Shown here one piece after another: positions 1-10,254 of a stretch of 64,000 nucleotides of DNA (the first letter of the stretch is position 1; the number at the start of each line of letters is the position of its first letter). Under the pieces are notes generated by a model that did not search any database, had not been told where the DNA came from, and was given only the letters and a program-made list of their open reading frames with translations. The position numbers and the translations under genes were made by a program. Origin of the DNA: Bradyrhizobium guangdongense (GTDB taxonomy: Bacteria; Pseudomonadota; Alphaproteobacteria; Rhizobiales; Xanthobacteraceae); NCBI RefSeq assembly GCF_004114975.1, contig NZ_CP030051.1:1550001-1614000 (forward strand), written 5' to 3'.

Positions 1-1
1 G

Positions 2-1282
<1,281 letters not shown>

Positions 1283-1295
1283 CGGCAAGCGTCTG

Positions 1296-1706
1296 ATGGC
1301 CGGCACTTCCGGCAAACCTTTAGTGCAGAAGCTCGGCATCAAGCCGGGCTTTTGTATTTTCGTGGACGGTCTCGTGACGTCCTATCGGGATGTCGTCGGC
1401 GAACTACCTGACGGTGTGAGCATCGCAAGCACTGCCATAGCCCGGCTGGACATGGTGCATGTCTTCGCCGCCGAGGCGAAGGGCCTCGCCGCCAAACTGC
1501 GCAGCTACCGCAAGGCGATCGCACCCGACGGCATGATCTGGGCGTCCTGGCCGAAGAAGGCCTCAGGCATCGCGACCGACGTGACCGAAGCCCTGGTGCG
1601 CGAGACCGCGCTTGCGAACGGCCTCGTCGATATCAAGATCTGCGCCGTCAACGATATCTGGTCGGGCATGAAGCTCGTGATCCCCGTCAAGGATCGGGGC
1701 GAGTGA
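1296..1706 (+). CDS. DUF3052 family protein
   Basis: This 136-residue cytosolic protein of unknown function resembles the DUF3052 family. It begins MAGTSGKPLVQKLGIKPG and ends in a conserved-looking tail, WSGMKLVIPVKDR. The motif MIWASWPKK in the middle is typical of that family as I remember it. The ATG at 1296 is chosen because the product then starts at the family's usual N-terminus; the frame is open much further upstream but there it only overlaps ftsH. It follows ftsH by 13 bases and is probably cotranscribed. No signal peptide or membrane segment is visible. Confidence 0.82.
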   Translation: MAGTSGKPLVQKLGIKPGFCIFVDGLVTSYRDVVGELPDGVSIASTAIARLDMVHVFAAEAKGLAAKLRSYRKAIAPDGMIWASWPKKASGIATDVTEALVRETALANGLVDIKICAVNDIWSGMKLVIPVKDRGE

Positions 1707-1785
1707 GCGAACTAACTCCGCTCCACCCTACGATTGCTGTTCCACAAACCGTCATTGCACTTGCGACCGTGTCCAGGACATCCCC

Positions 1786-2145
1786 TCACGACGCGAGCCG
1801 AAGCCATACGTCCCGGCTCGCCAGCGTGCCATCGGGCGTGGCGATCTCCATGTCCATGACATGCAGGGAGCCCGGCTCGTCTCCGTAGACGTATTTGAGA
1901 TGCCACATGAGCCCCAGATCCGGCGTGATCACGAAGTCATCGAGCCCGTCGGTGATCGCCCGGACGGCCTCGCGGTGCGTCAGCGGCGCCGAAAACATCG
2001 CCTCGAGCAAATTGGCGAGGCTCATGCCTTCGACCAGCATCAGTCGTGCGATATCGTCCCCGTGGACGTGACGAAGCGCCGATACGATGGCAGCGACAGC
2101 CTCCGGATTCTTCAATGACACGGAAAAACGAGCCTCCGCCTCCAT
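1786..2145 (-). CDS. hypothetical protein, 119 aa
   Basis: This is a small soluble, acidic-looking protein without signal peptide or membrane segment. I do not recognise the family. The N-terminal half is helical (SLKNPEAVAAIVSALRHVHG) and the C-terminal half looks like beta strands (DLGLMWHLKYVYGDEPGSL). It converges with the DUF3052 gene and lies downstream of the membrane protein at 2225-4030 on the same strand, 79 bases away, so it could be the last gene of that transcript. Codon use looks normal for the window. The sequence has the even composition of a real protein rather than the Arg/Ala/Pro bias of an antisense shadow. Confidence 0.65.
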   Translation of the reverse strand: MEAEARFSVSLKNPEAVAAIVSALRHVHGDDIARLMLVEGMSLANLLEAMFSAPLTHREAVRAITDGLDDFVITPDLGLMWHLKYVYGDEPGSLHVMDMEIATPDGTLASRDVWLRLAS

Positions 2146-2224
2146 GATGCCGGAGGCGGATCAGTGCGCGCAAGTGCTCTCTCGGCGGTGCCGCCAAGCA
2201 TAGGGCTCGCCTGGCTCGCGCTCT

Positions 2225-4030
2225 CTACTTGCGCACGCGCCAGACGGTCCAGCCGGGCTTCGATACCGCCTGTATCCGCTCCAGATAATCCGGAGCTTCG
2301 CCGCGGCCGAGCTGTGCGGCGAGGCCCTCCGGCGCGAGGCGGACGAGATCCTCCTGATCGACGGAACCGTTGCATGTCAGGATGTAGTCGACCCCTCGCG
2401 CGCGGAGCACCTCGCGCGCAGCTTCCGGTGTGTCCATCATCGTGTGCACCATGACGAGGTTGCCGTCATTGTTGCGGTGGTAGGGGGCGGCGAAGACGGA
2501 ATGCCTGGTCGCAGTCAGGATCGCCGGACCCGAATCGATCGGGGCCATCATCCGCCCGGGCGGCAGATCGGCGAGCGGCGCGGCGCTGGAGATGGTCTGG
2601 CAGGATGCGGCGAGGTCCGGCATCGCAATCCCGGGGGCGACCCTGCCCGCGGCGAGGGCCGGCCAGACCGCGAGGCCGATGCCGCCGAGCGAGGCGGGCG
2701 ACACGAGCAGCGCGACACGGACCAGCCGCCAACCGGCCACCACCTCCGTGCGAAGCCTGACGATGGCGGCGACGCATAGCGGGGCGGCAACGATGTTGGC
2801 GGCAGCGGCGCCGCGCAATTCCCACAGGCTCACGCCGAACAGCGCTGCGAGCGTGGCGGTCGAGACGATCCAGCGGAAGCGGCTTTGCGGCGTGCAGCCG
2901 ATCACGGCCGCAACACACAGGCCGAGCGTCAGCAATGGAAAGGCATAATAACCCAGCAGCTTCTGCGGCTGCAGCTGTGCGATCTCGCTCACCGGCATGG
3001 TTTCGGCGACGCGGCCAAGCCAGAAGCTGACGAGCAGGGGATCGACCTGCGCGTAGGGCGAGGCCACGCAGCCCGGGTACGACTTGAAGAATGCGCCCAG
3101 CAGCAGCGCGCCGGCGAGCGCGCTCGCGGTCAGCCGCGTCCACAAGCCCTGCCGAAGCCAGCTCGCACCGGCAATCGCGAGCAGCGCGATGCCGCCGCCC
3201 GCGCACAGGAGCAGGATGGGGCCGCCGAAGGCATCGCAGACCGGATTGAAGAGACTGCTCATCGGAAGCAGCAGGAGCGCCAGCAGCAATGACGAGACGG
3301 TCAGGCCCGCACCAAAAGCGCAGGCCGGGCGCAGGACGTCAGTGCCTTTCCACACCAGCAGTCCCACCACCGCCATGCTCGCCATGGCGATCGCGGGCAG
3401 CATTTCCAATCCGATCGACAGCGAAAGCGCGGCGAGAAATCCCGCCAGGGCCGCCTTGGCCGTATGGTGTTCGGAATCGGAAACGCAAAGCACCAAGCCG
3501 AGCAGCAGCACCATCTGCAGATTATGATGGTCGATCGCGCCGGCACGGAAGTGGATCAGGGCAGGGATCGACAGCGCCGTGACCAGGATGGCTGCAAGCC
3601 GTGCCCGCGACCTGTCGGCCGGGGCGCTTGCCTGGCTTGCAATCGTCGCTGCGAGCCATAGCGCGGCGGCCATCAGCAGCGAGGGCCACAGCACCAGCGT
3701 GAGCGCTTCGGCATGGTGCTGGCCGAGCAGCGGGCGGAACAGGAGGATCAGCACGGCGAGGGGCGCATCGACGATGCGGGACCAGTGCATGGCAATTCCG
3801 GGTGGATCGAGCCGGTATTGAGTGAGGTCGAACCAGCCCTGGCCGGCCAGAAGATCGCGCACTTCGACCAGACGCATGGCATCGTCGGTCGACAGCGCGT
3901 CGAACACGCCGGCCTTGATCGCGGGCCATCCGAGCGCCGCGACGATGATCGCCCAGGCGACCGCGAGCACGATCGCGGGCTTCGGCTCCGTGGTCGATCC
4001 TTGCCCGGTCGGCTGGACGCGCGGCGACAT
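2225..4030 (-). CDS. polytopic membrane protein, GT-C-like (possible STT3/AglB-type transferase)
   Basis: This is a 601-residue integral membrane protein with roughly 11-12 hydrophobic segments and a soluble C-terminal domain from about residue 470. After the first membrane segment comes an extracytoplasmic loop with STDDAMRLVEVRDLLAGQGW and then MHWSRIVDAP; further on is AIDHHNLQM. An acidic pair in the first loop followed by a His motif recalls GT-C enzymes of the oligosaccharyltransferase (STT3/AglB/PglB) type, which move lipid-linked sugars. That is a motif-level inference only. The gene follows the membrane protein at 4042-5541 by 11 bases and is probably its operon partner. The substrate is unknown. 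Confidence 0.75.
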   Translation of the reverse strand: MSPRVQPTGQGSTTEPKPAIVLAVAWAIIVAALGWPAIKAGVFDALSTDDAMRLVEVRDLLAGQGWFDLTQYRLDPPGIAMHWSRIVDAPLAVLILLFRPLLGQHHAEALTLVLWPSLLMAAALWLAATIASQASAPADRSRARLAAILVTALSIPALIHFRAGAIDHHNLQMVLLLGLVLCVSDSEHHTAKAALAGFLAALSLSIGLEMLPAIAMASMAVVGLLVWKGTDVLRPACAFGAGLTVSSLLLALLLLPMSSLFNPVCDAFGGPILLLCAGGGIALLAIAGASWLRQGLWTRLTASALAGALLLGAFFKSYPGCVASPYAQVDPLLVSFWLGRVAETMPVSEIAQLQPQKLLGYYAFPLLTLGLCVAAVIGCTPQSRFRWIVSTATLAALFGVSLWELRGAAAANIVAAPLCVAAIVRLRTEVVAGWRLVRVALLVSPASLGGIGLAVWPALAAGRVAPGIAMPDLAASCQTISSAAPLADLPPGRMMAPIDSGPAILTATRHSVFAAPYHRNNDGNLVMVHTMMDTPEAAREVLRARGVDYILTCNGSVDQEDLVRLAPEGLAAQLGRGEAPDYLERIQAVSKPGWTVWRVRK

Positions 4031-4041
4031 CGTCCGGCGGT

Positions 4042-5541
4042 TCAGTTCGAATGCGCTGGCATCGGCGTTTCCGCGTCCGGCGGATCATCGCGGACATGGA
4101 TCACGGCGATGTTGTCGGTATAGAGCCGTTTCCATCCCTTGAGGTAATCCAGGATTTGCGGACCCGGCGTATCAGCCCCCAGCAGCGTCGCGTCTATCTT
4201 GTACTCGTCGAGCAGGCGCGGCAGCAACTCGGGCCTCTTGCCCTCGGCGGCCTTGAAAAAATCCATCACGAACTTCTCGCCGTAGAGCTCGGCGCGGCCG
4301 TCGACGAACACCGGCACGTCGCGCGAGATCAGGTAGCCGCCGAACTGGTAGCCGTTGAAGATGCGCTGCGCCTTGCGCTCTCGCAGCAGGTCGACGGCAG
4401 CGACCGGTGTCTGGTCCATCGTGAAGGCGAAGCGGTGATGCGACATGTAGATCGAGGTCGAGGTCCACGCCGCGGCCGCGATCATCAGCGCGCCCGTGAT
4501 GGTGACGTAGCGCGCCGCCCAGCTCTGGGTCGCCTCGGCGCCAAATTGCGACAGCGGCGATGTTTCGCCGAGGGGCTTGGCCAGCACCAGCGGCACCAGG
4601 AAGGCAAAGGCTTCGATGCTCCGGACATGGGTGAGCCCCATCCAGGTGAAGAGCAGGATCAGCAGGATGCGCGGCGGCGACAGCGTGAGTCCGCGAAACA
4701 GGCCGAGCGCGATCAGGCCGAGGATCGCGGCTTCGAACGCCGAGAAGGAAGCGAAATTCACCGGCATCCATTCCGAGATGACCGACAGCAGCTCGCCGAG
4801 ATTGAGGATGTTGGTCGCGCCCAGCAGCGTGCGCCAGCCATAGGGCGTGACGCAGGCGGCCGCCAGCGCGGCCACGCCGAACAGGAACCAGCGCGCGAGC
4901 AGGCGGATCTGCTTCGCCGAATCCAGCGTCCAGATGGCTTCGATCGCCATCGGGCCGATCAAGGCGAGGCCGAGCACGAAGCCGCCATGGAGATTCGCCC
5001 ACAGCGACATCAGAGGCAGCCAGGCCCATGACGGCGGGACCTTGCGGTCGGCCGCATTCATCAGCACGCCGACCCAGGCGATCATCACCGGCAGGGCCAG
5101 CATGTGCGGACGCGCCAGGATGTGGTGCAGCGACAGCACGACCGCCAGCATCGCGAACAGCACCGAGCGCGGAATCTCGAGATGTGCATCGAGCAGATAG
5201 ACCAGGATCGCGGCCGATGCGGCCATCGCGAGCGCGGTGAGGATCACGGGCCCGGCCCAGTCCCATTGCGCATAGGAGACGGCGAACAGGACTTGCGACA
5301 GCCACGAGGTCGAAATCCAGGGCTCGCCGGGCCGCGTGAAGGAATAGAAGTCCGTGTAAGGCACGGCGTGGTGATCGAGGATCCACTGACCGATCTTGAT
5401 CTGCCAGAACGAGTCGGAATCCTGAAGCAGCGTGTTGCCGACAGAGAGGAAGAACAGATAGGCGCCCGCGCCGACACACAACGGCACCAGCGCCCGCGCG
5501 CGGCCCTGCACGGCAATATTGTTCGTAAAGGAAAGGGACAT
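4042..5541 (-). CDS. polytopic membrane protein, probable GT-C family
   Basis: This 499-residue protein has a hydrophobic N-terminus (LVPLCVGAGAYLFFLSVG), then the loop LLQDSDSFWQIKIGQWIL with a DxD-like acidic pair typical of GT-C glycosyltransferases, then about ten membrane segments and a soluble C-terminal domain of about 120 residues (VFVDGRAELYGEKFVMDFF). The frame is open to 5652, but the start at 5541 gives the normal N-terminus and has GAGG upstream. Comparable genes sit beside surface-polysaccharide or membrane-glycan functions in related bacteria, but the substrate cannot be read here. It lies upstream of the STT3-like gene, 11 bases away. Confidence 0.75.
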   Translation of the reverse strand: MSLSFTNNIAVQGRARALVPLCVGAGAYLFFLSVGNTLLQDSDSFWQIKIGQWILDHHAVPYTDFYSFTRPGEPWISTSWLSQVLFAVSYAQWDWAGPVILTALAMAASAAILVYLLDAHLEIPRSVLFAMLAVVLSLHHILARPHMLALPVMIAWVGVLMNAADRKVPPSWAWLPLMSLWANLHGGFVLGLALIGPMAIEAIWTLDSAKQIRLLARWFLFGVAALAAACVTPYGWRTLLGATNILNLGELLSVISEWMPVNFASFSAFEAAILGLIALGLFRGLTLSPPRILLILLFTWMGLTHVRSIEAFAFLVPLVLAKPLGETSPLSQFGAEATQSWAARYVTITGALMIAAAAWTSTSIYMSHHRFAFTMDQTPVAAVDLLRERKAQRIFNGYQFGGYLISRDVPVFVDGRAELYGEKFVMDFFKAAEGKRPELLPRLLDEYKIDATLLGADTPGPQILDYLKGWKRLYTDNIAVIHVRDDPPDAETPMPAHSN

Positions 5542-6055
5542 GCCGCCTCGTCGTATTCTTAAGTGTTGCCGAGCGGGCGGCATTGGACCACGGCGGTCAT
5601 AACTTCGAGTAAATCGGCGGAACGAGAACGTGCTGCGATGCGACTCGATCACCGCCGCGACAAAGGTCCGTTCCCTCCCCCCTTGTGGGGGAGGGCTAGG
5701 GAGGGGGAGCCCAGGAAAAGGTGCTGATTATCGATATGTGCTGGGCACGCGGCGCGATTGATAGAATCCCCGTGTGGGCCCCTCTCCCTGCCCCTCCCCC
5801 ACAAGGGGGGAGGGAATGGAGAGAGCGCTGCGCTCGGCCAAGATGTCGTGCGAAGTCGTGCATCCGCGCAATTTAACCGATTGTTTTAGATTTCAGTTTA
5901 CCATCGACGAATACGCGCAAACCGTTCCGTGTTTACGTAGCCGAATTAACTGCGGCGCAATTCTTTGCCCCTAGGTTGGGTTCCATGGTCGGGCGGCGCT
6001 GGGAAGCCGGAATGACCAGACCATTAATGCCCTCGTGTACCCTTTGGAGCAGTTT
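5542..6055. other. 514-base intergenic region
   Basis: This gap lies between the divergent membrane-protein gene (minus) and the Flp pilin gene (plus). It holds the promoter regions for both and the large inverted repeat annotated separately at 5671-5816. From about 5870 to 5970 the base composition is clearly more AT-rich than the neighbourhood, as expected for the pilin promoter. No coding sequence in it convinced me. Confidence 0.5.
5671..5816. repeat. inverted pair of about 40-bp extragenic palindromic repeats
   Basis: The arm at 5671-5710 (begins TTCCCTCCCCCCTTGTGGGG) is matched by the reverse complement of the arm at about 5777-5816, with only a few mismatches over about 40 bases; some 66 bases separate the arms. 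Each arm also contains its own small palindrome, CCCTCCCCC-cttgt-GGGGGAGGG. The pair could fold into one long hairpin or a cruciform. The layout resembles REP/BIME elements, which are mobilised by REP-associated transposases elsewhere; none is encoded here. Confidence 0.85.
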
Positions 6056-6220
6056 ATGAAGAACCTCGTTTCGCGTTTCGTGAAGGATGAATCCGGCGCC
6101 ACCGCCATCGAATACGGCCTGATTGCCGCCGGCATCGCGCTGGCGATCATCACCGTCGTCAACCAGCTCGGCACCACGCTGAACGCCAAGTTCACCTCGA
6201 TCTCGTCCAGCCTCAAGTAA
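6056..6220 (+). CDS. Flp family type IVb pilin
   Basis: This 54-residue class IVb prepilin is the monomer of thin Tad-type adhesion pili. The short basic leader MKNLVSRFVKDESG is followed by the Flp signature ATAIEYGLIAAGIALAIITVV: processing by a prepilin peptidase is expected after the Gly, leaving a hydrophobic helix with Glu at position 5 of the mature protein. The ATG at 6056 is preceded by TTGGAGC at good spacing and gives the normal leader; an upstream in-frame start would add seven residues. No tad or cpa assembly gene lies near, so this is an orphan pilin copy. A terminator follows directly. Confidence 0.93.
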   Translation: MKNLVSRFVKDESGATAIEYGLIAAGIALAIITVVNQLGTTLNAKFTSISSSLK

Positions 6221-6245
6221 GCCGGACGGTCGACGGAAATAGCGA

Positions 6246-6278
6246 AGAGCCTCGTCATCGACGGGGCTCTTTTGCTTT
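6246..6278 (+). terminator. intrinsic terminator of the Flp pilin gene
   Basis: The stem AGAGCCTCGT / ACGGGGCTCT (6246-6255 with 6261-6270, one G-U pair) has a five-base loop and is followed by TTTGCTTTG. It lies 25 bases after the pilin stop, on the coding strand, as expected for a rho-independent terminator of a short, highly expressed transcript. Confidence 0.8.
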
Positions 6279-6389
6279 GCCCGGAGCATGCACGGGCCAT
6301 TCGACAGCAAAGGCTTAAGCCTCCTGCAAGTCATCAGGGTGTATGGCTCGAACGCATCCGCCTTATCGTGTTGCGTCAAAGGAAGCCGC

Positions 6390-7619
6390 ATGGCCGAAGT
6401 TTCGATCGTCCCGCCAGCTATCGCCCGTCACGGCGCGCTCCCTGCGACACTCCTCAACATCTCCTTCGCGCTGGCGATCGTCACGCTGGCGTATTTTCCG
6501 GCGGCCTATCTCGCGCATCTGTGGATCTTCGACGCAGACGGCCGCGGCATCCCGACGGACTTCGTCAATGTCTGGGCGGCCGGAAAGCTGGCGCTCGAGG
6601 GCCATCCCGCGCAGGCCTGGGATTGGGACATCCAGAAGCAGGTTGAGCTCGCGCTGCTCAAGCAGGATTTCGTCGGTCATTTCGCCTGGCACTATCCGCC
6701 GCCCTTCCTGTTCGTCGCCGCGTTGCTCGCGCAGTTTCCCTATGCGGCGGCCTTCATCGGCTGGGCGGCGTTCAGCATGGTGCCGTATCTGGCCGTGATG
6801 CGCGCGATCGTCGGGCGCAATGCGGGCCTCGTCATTGGAATCGGCTTTCCCGCCGCCTTCCTCAACATCCTGGTCGGGCAGAACGGCTTCCTCACGGCAT
6901 CCCTGATCGGCAGCATGCTCTATCTGCTGCCGACGCGGCCGGTGCTGGCCGGAGTGTGTCTGGGCCTTCTGAGCTACAAACCGCAATATGGACTGCTGTT
7001 TCCGCTGGTGCTGCTCGCCGCCGCCGAATGGACCGTGCTGTTCACCGCCGCACTCGTCACGGTGGCGATCGCGCTGGCGTCCTGGCTCGCGTTCGGGACG
7101 GAAAGCTGGCAGGCCTTCTTCCACTGGATTCCGATGTTCTCGCAGGCCTTCCTGACCGAAGGCCGCGCACCCTGGTTCAAGATGCAGAGCATCTTCGCGC
7201 TGGTGCGCTATGTCGGCGGCACCGAGCAGCTCGGCTGGATCTTCCAATGGGTGTTGACGGCCGCGGTCGGCGTCGTGCTGGTGGCGGCGTGGCGGAGCAG
7301 GCTGCCGTACGCGCTGAAAGCGGCGATGCTTGCGGCGGCAACGCTGCTCACGACGCCCTATCTCTTCATGTACGATCTGGTCGTGCTGGGCATCGCGGTG
7401 GCGTTTCTGATCCGCGCCGGCTTAGATGAAGGTTTCGCGCGCCATGAGGTGATGGCCCTGGCGCTCGTCTTCGCCCTGCTTGCGAGCTTCCTGTTTCTCG
7501 GCCAGCCGGTCGGCTTCCCGGCGATCCTCATCGTCTTCGCCCTGATCCTCAGCCGCTGCGCGGCTTGGCGGACGGCCGAGGTGGCGTCGCCGCGGCTCTT
7601 AGGCTCGCAGACGAATTGA
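6390..7619 (+). CDS. DUF2029 / GT87-like membrane glycosyltransferase
   Basis: This 409-residue polytopic membrane protein has about ten membrane segments. The first loop reads DADGRGIPTDFVNVWAAGKL followed by LEGHPAQAWDW, a pattern of the DUF2029 (GT87) family, whose characterised members are polyprenyl-phosphate-mannose-dependent mannosyltransferases. The ATG at 6390 has AAAGGAAG just upstream; the open frame continues 34 codons further but without family-like sequence. It stands alone between the pilin terminator and the cytochrome gene that converges on it. The sugar donor and acceptor are not determinable from sequence. Confidence 0.8.
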   Translation: MAEVSIVPPAIARHGALPATLLNISFALAIVTLAYFPAAYLAHLWIFDADGRGIPTDFVNVWAAGKLALEGHPAQAWDWDIQKQVELALLKQDFVGHFAWHYPPPFLFVAALLAQFPYAAAFIGWAAFSMVPYLAVMRAIVGRNAGLVIGIGFPAAFLNILVGQNGFLTASLIGSMLYLLPTRPVLAGVCLGLLSYKPQYGLLFPLVLLAAAEWTVLFTAALVTVAIALASWLAFGTESWQAFFHWIPMFSQAFLTEGRAPWFKMQSIFALVRYVGGTEQLGWIFQWVLTAAVGVVLVAAWRSRLPYALKAAMLAAATLLTTPYLFMYDLVVLGIAVAFLIRAGLDEGFARHEVMALALVFALLASFLFLGQPVGFPAILIVFALILSRCAAWRTAEVASPRLLGSQTN

Positions 7620-7711
7620 GAGGTTCGATCGGGCTTGGATCGGGGCTCCGGCGCGAGACCTCAGGGCGCGTACTGATGCGCGCGCTCACTCGTAACCTGC
7701 GCTGCAGCGGG

Positions 7712-8356
7712 CTACTCTAGTTGGCTGACATAAGCCGCCACAGACTTGATTTGCGCCTGCGTCAGCTCGTGCGCAATCGGCTGCATGATCGTTGAGCTGT
7801 CCGGATTGGCCTTGTCCTGTCCTCGCTCCTTGTCCCAGTTCGTCAGCTTTCTGGTGACGTAGTCGTTGAGTTGTCCTGCGAGCCGCGGAAACTGACCGTC
7901 GCCCTTGGCATCGGCTCCGTGGCACGATGCGCAGGGCGGTACGTTGGCGCTGGGAACGCCCTCCTCATAAATTTTCTTGCCTTCCGCGACGTTCGCGGTC
8001 GGCGCGCCACCCAGCGGCTTTGGATTCAGATTTTTGAATTCCGTGGTCAGCGCCGCCAGCATGGCGGGGGTGAGCACATGTGCCACGTTGAACATCACGG
8101 GGTTGTTGCGACGGTGTTCGACGAAGGCCTTCAATTGATTTTCGATGTATTCCGGCTGCTGCCCCGCCAGTCGCGGCATTGGGTATGATCCGCGAAAACC
8201 TTGCGCGTCGATGCCATGACAGGTCTTGCAATATTCAGTCTTTGCCTTGAGGTCGTGCGACGATACTTGCACGCCTTTCTCTTGCGCCTGCGCGATCGTC
8301 GATATCGAGGCGACGACGATCGCGGCCGCTATCCGCCCGAGCGATTGCAGGTTCAT
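7712..8356 (-). CDS. diheme c-type cytochrome, c4-like
   Basis: This is a 214-residue periplasmic cytochrome. A signal peptide (about residues 1-24, ending TIAQAQ) is followed by two similar cytochrome domains with heme motifs CKTCH (43-47) and CASCH (142-146). Each is followed by PRLAGQQ- or PRLAGQL-like sequence with the PxL motif, as in cytochromes c4. Such proteins pass electrons in the periplasm. It is divergent from the Cyc2-like gene at 8673 and closely similar over most of its length to the cytochrome at 11032-11688, so the two are paralogues framing one cluster. Confidence 0.92.
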   Translation of the reverse strand: MNLQSLGRIAAAIVVASISTIAQAQEKGVQVSSHDLKAKTEYCKTCHGIDAQGFRGSYPMPRLAGQQPEYIENQLKAFVEHRRNNPVMFNVAHVLTPAMLAALTTEFKNLNPKPLGGAPTANVAEGKKIYEEGVPSANVPPCASCHGADAKGDGQFPRLAGQLNDYVTRKLTNWDKERGQDKANPDSSTIMQPIAHELTQAQIKSVAAYVSQLE

Positions 8357-8672
8357 GAGCGCCCCCGCTTTGATGAGCGCACGCTACGCGCGGCGACGCA
8401 CTTTGGTCCAGTTGATTCTCGTCGAGCGTGACCACGATTTTCGCAGAAGCGCACGAGAGGTAATGCGATGCGGAGTTCCGCGGTAATCAGCTGCCTTATG
8501 CAACCGCTTCCTACAAGCGTGTGCATCTAACGTTGCGGAAAAGTCTCGCGAGATTTGAAAACGGCTGACGCGCCGCGAATGTCGCTTGGCGAAACGTCGG
8601 TGTGCTGGCCTACTTGGAAACGCAAGCGGTTCGCAATATCCCAAGTTAATTGAGCGCAACGGGACAGGCGCT
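8357..8672. promoter_or_regulatory. 316-base divergent promoter region of the cytochrome cluster
   Basis: This gap lies between the minus-strand c4-like cytochrome and the plus-strand Cyc2-like gene and must hold both promoters. I looked for a 14-bp FNR/FixK-type TTG-N8-CAA box and found none that fits; the nearest, TTGGAAACGCAA at about 8615, is two bases too short. No other coding sequence is evident. Confidence 0.45.
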
Positions 8673-10229
8673 ATGTGGGGTTACCGTTACAGTGTCATCG
8701 CGAGCAACGGCAGGTGGCTTTTCGCCGCACTCGCGTTAGCGGCTCTCTCGACGGCCGCATCGCTCATCGGCTCGACCACGCCGGCGCAAGCCTTGCCGAG
8801 CTTCGCGCGTCAGACAGGGCAACCTTGCGGCACCTGCCACACCGACTTCCCTGCACTGACGCCCTATGGCCGCCGCTTCAAATTGCTCGGCTACACCGCC
8901 GGTGGCGGCCAATTCAGGACGACGCCGTTCTCGTCCGAGGGCGGGCGCGCGGCTCGCGCTGAACTCGACAAGCTCCGCGGCTACGTGAAGGCGTTGCCGC
9001 AGGAATCGCAGACCGATGCTGACCGCAAGGAGTGGGTGCCGCCGATCTCGTTCATGGCGATCGAAGGCTACACGCGCACCCAGGGACCGACCATTCCGGA
9101 TCCAACGGAGCCGTTCAAGACAAACGACAATATCGTTGCCTCTCCCGTCAGCGTGTTCTGGGGCGGCGCGATCACGGATCACATCGGCGCGTTCGCCCAG
9201 TACACATATGCTGGCGCGACCCCGCTGTCGTCGTTCTCGGGCACACCGGCGGACCAGTTCATCCACAGCTGGGGATGGGACAATACGGACGTCCGCTATG
9301 CCAACACGGCGAGCGTCGGGCCGTTCGATTTCGTCTTCGGCGTGACCGCCAACAACAATCCGTCCGTTCAGGATTTGTGGAACACCACGCCGGCTTGGGG
9401 CTTCCCCTACGCGTCATCGACGCTGGCCGCGGGTCCTCCCGGCACGACGCTTGAAGGCACTTTTGCAGCGCATGTCGGCGGTGTCGGCCTCTACACGATG
9501 ATCAACGACCTGCTCTACCTGGAAGTCACCGGATACAAGTCGATCGGCTTCCACGCACTGAATGCGCTCGGAGCGAATCCGTTCGATACCCCGGGCCAGC
9601 TCGGCGGCGTGGCCCCCTATTGGCGCGCGGCGATCGAGCCGCATTGGGGACGGCACACGCTGATGGTCGGCACGTTCGGGATGATTTTCGACGTGCATCC
9701 GTGGTTCGACACGACGTTCGCTTCGGGCTCGACCGCGGTGTTGCCGGTATCGGACAGATTCACCGACGTCGGCTTTGACGCGCAATATCAATATCAGGGC
9801 GACAATTATTGGCTGACCCTGCGTGGCAGCTACATCCGCGAGTTCCAGCGCCTCGATGCAAGCTTCGCCGCTCTCGGCATTGCGTCCAATCCGACCAATC
9901 AGCTCAACAGCATGAAGCTGCAGGCCTCGCTGGCGCTGGGTGCCGACAACCGTGTCGTTCTCACCGGGCAGTACTTCAATGTCTGGGGCACGTCCGACCT
10001 GCTTCTCTTTGGGCCCGATCCCGTCACCGGCCAGGCATTGACTCCCGACACCAACGGCTGGACTGCCGAGATCGCCTACATCCCATTTGGGGCCAGCAAG
10101 ATGATCGGTTGGCCGTGGTTCAACGCCCGCATCGGCCTGCAATACACCTACTACAACAAGTTCAACGGCACCACGGTCGGCGCCCATGACAACAACACCC
10201 TGTTCCTGCACGCATGGTTCGCCATGTAG
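8673..10229 (+). CDS. exported monoheme cytochrome with C-terminal beta-barrel-like domain (Cyc2-like)
   Basis: This 518-residue exported protein has a signal peptide ending at about residue 40 (AQA before LPSFARQTG). A single heme motif CGTCH at 52-56 sits in the context FARQTGQPCGTCHTDFPALT, then YGRRFKLLGYT. That layout, FARQTG-CxxCH-FPxL-GRxFK-GY, is what I recall from Cyc2, the outer-membrane cytochrome-porin of Fe(II)-oxidising bacteria. The remaining 440 residues are rich in aromatic, Gly and Asn residues with alternating polarity, like porin strands, and contain no further CxxCH. It is longer than typical Cyc2 and ends in WFAM rather than a terminal Phe. The start at 8673 gives the signal peptide. 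Omp31-like and c4-like genes follow. Confidence 0.72.
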   Translation: MWGYRYSVIASNGRWLFAALALAALSTAASLIGSTTPAQALPSFARQTGQPCGTCHTDFPALTPYGRRFKLLGYTAGGGQFRTTPFSSEGGRAARAELDKLRGYVKALPQESQTDADRKEWVPPISFMAIEGYTRTQGPTIPDPTEPFKTNDNIVASPVSVFWGGAITDHIGAFAQYTYAGATPLSSFSGTPADQFIHSWGWDNTDVRYANTASVGPFDFVFGVTANNNPSVQDLWNTTPAWGFPYASSTLAAGPPGTTLEGTFAAHVGGVGLYTMINDLLYLEVTGYKSIGFHALNALGANPFDTPGQLGGVAPYWRAAIEPHWGRHTLMVGTFGMIFDVHPWFDTTFASGSTAVLPVSDRFTDVGFDAQYQYQGDNYWLTLRGSYIREFQRLDASFAALGIASNPTNQLNSMKLQASLALGADNRVVLTGQYFNVWGTSDLLLFGPDPVTGQALTPDTNGWTAEIAYIPFGASKMIGWPWFNARIGLQYTYYNKFNGTTVGAHDNNTLFLHAWFAM

Positions 10230-10254
10230 GCCGCGCCGCAAAGGAGATTGTCAG

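Noticed and set aside
8605..8630. TTGGAAACGCAA as an FNR-type box for the cytochrome cluster
   Set aside because: Spacer of six bases instead of eight.
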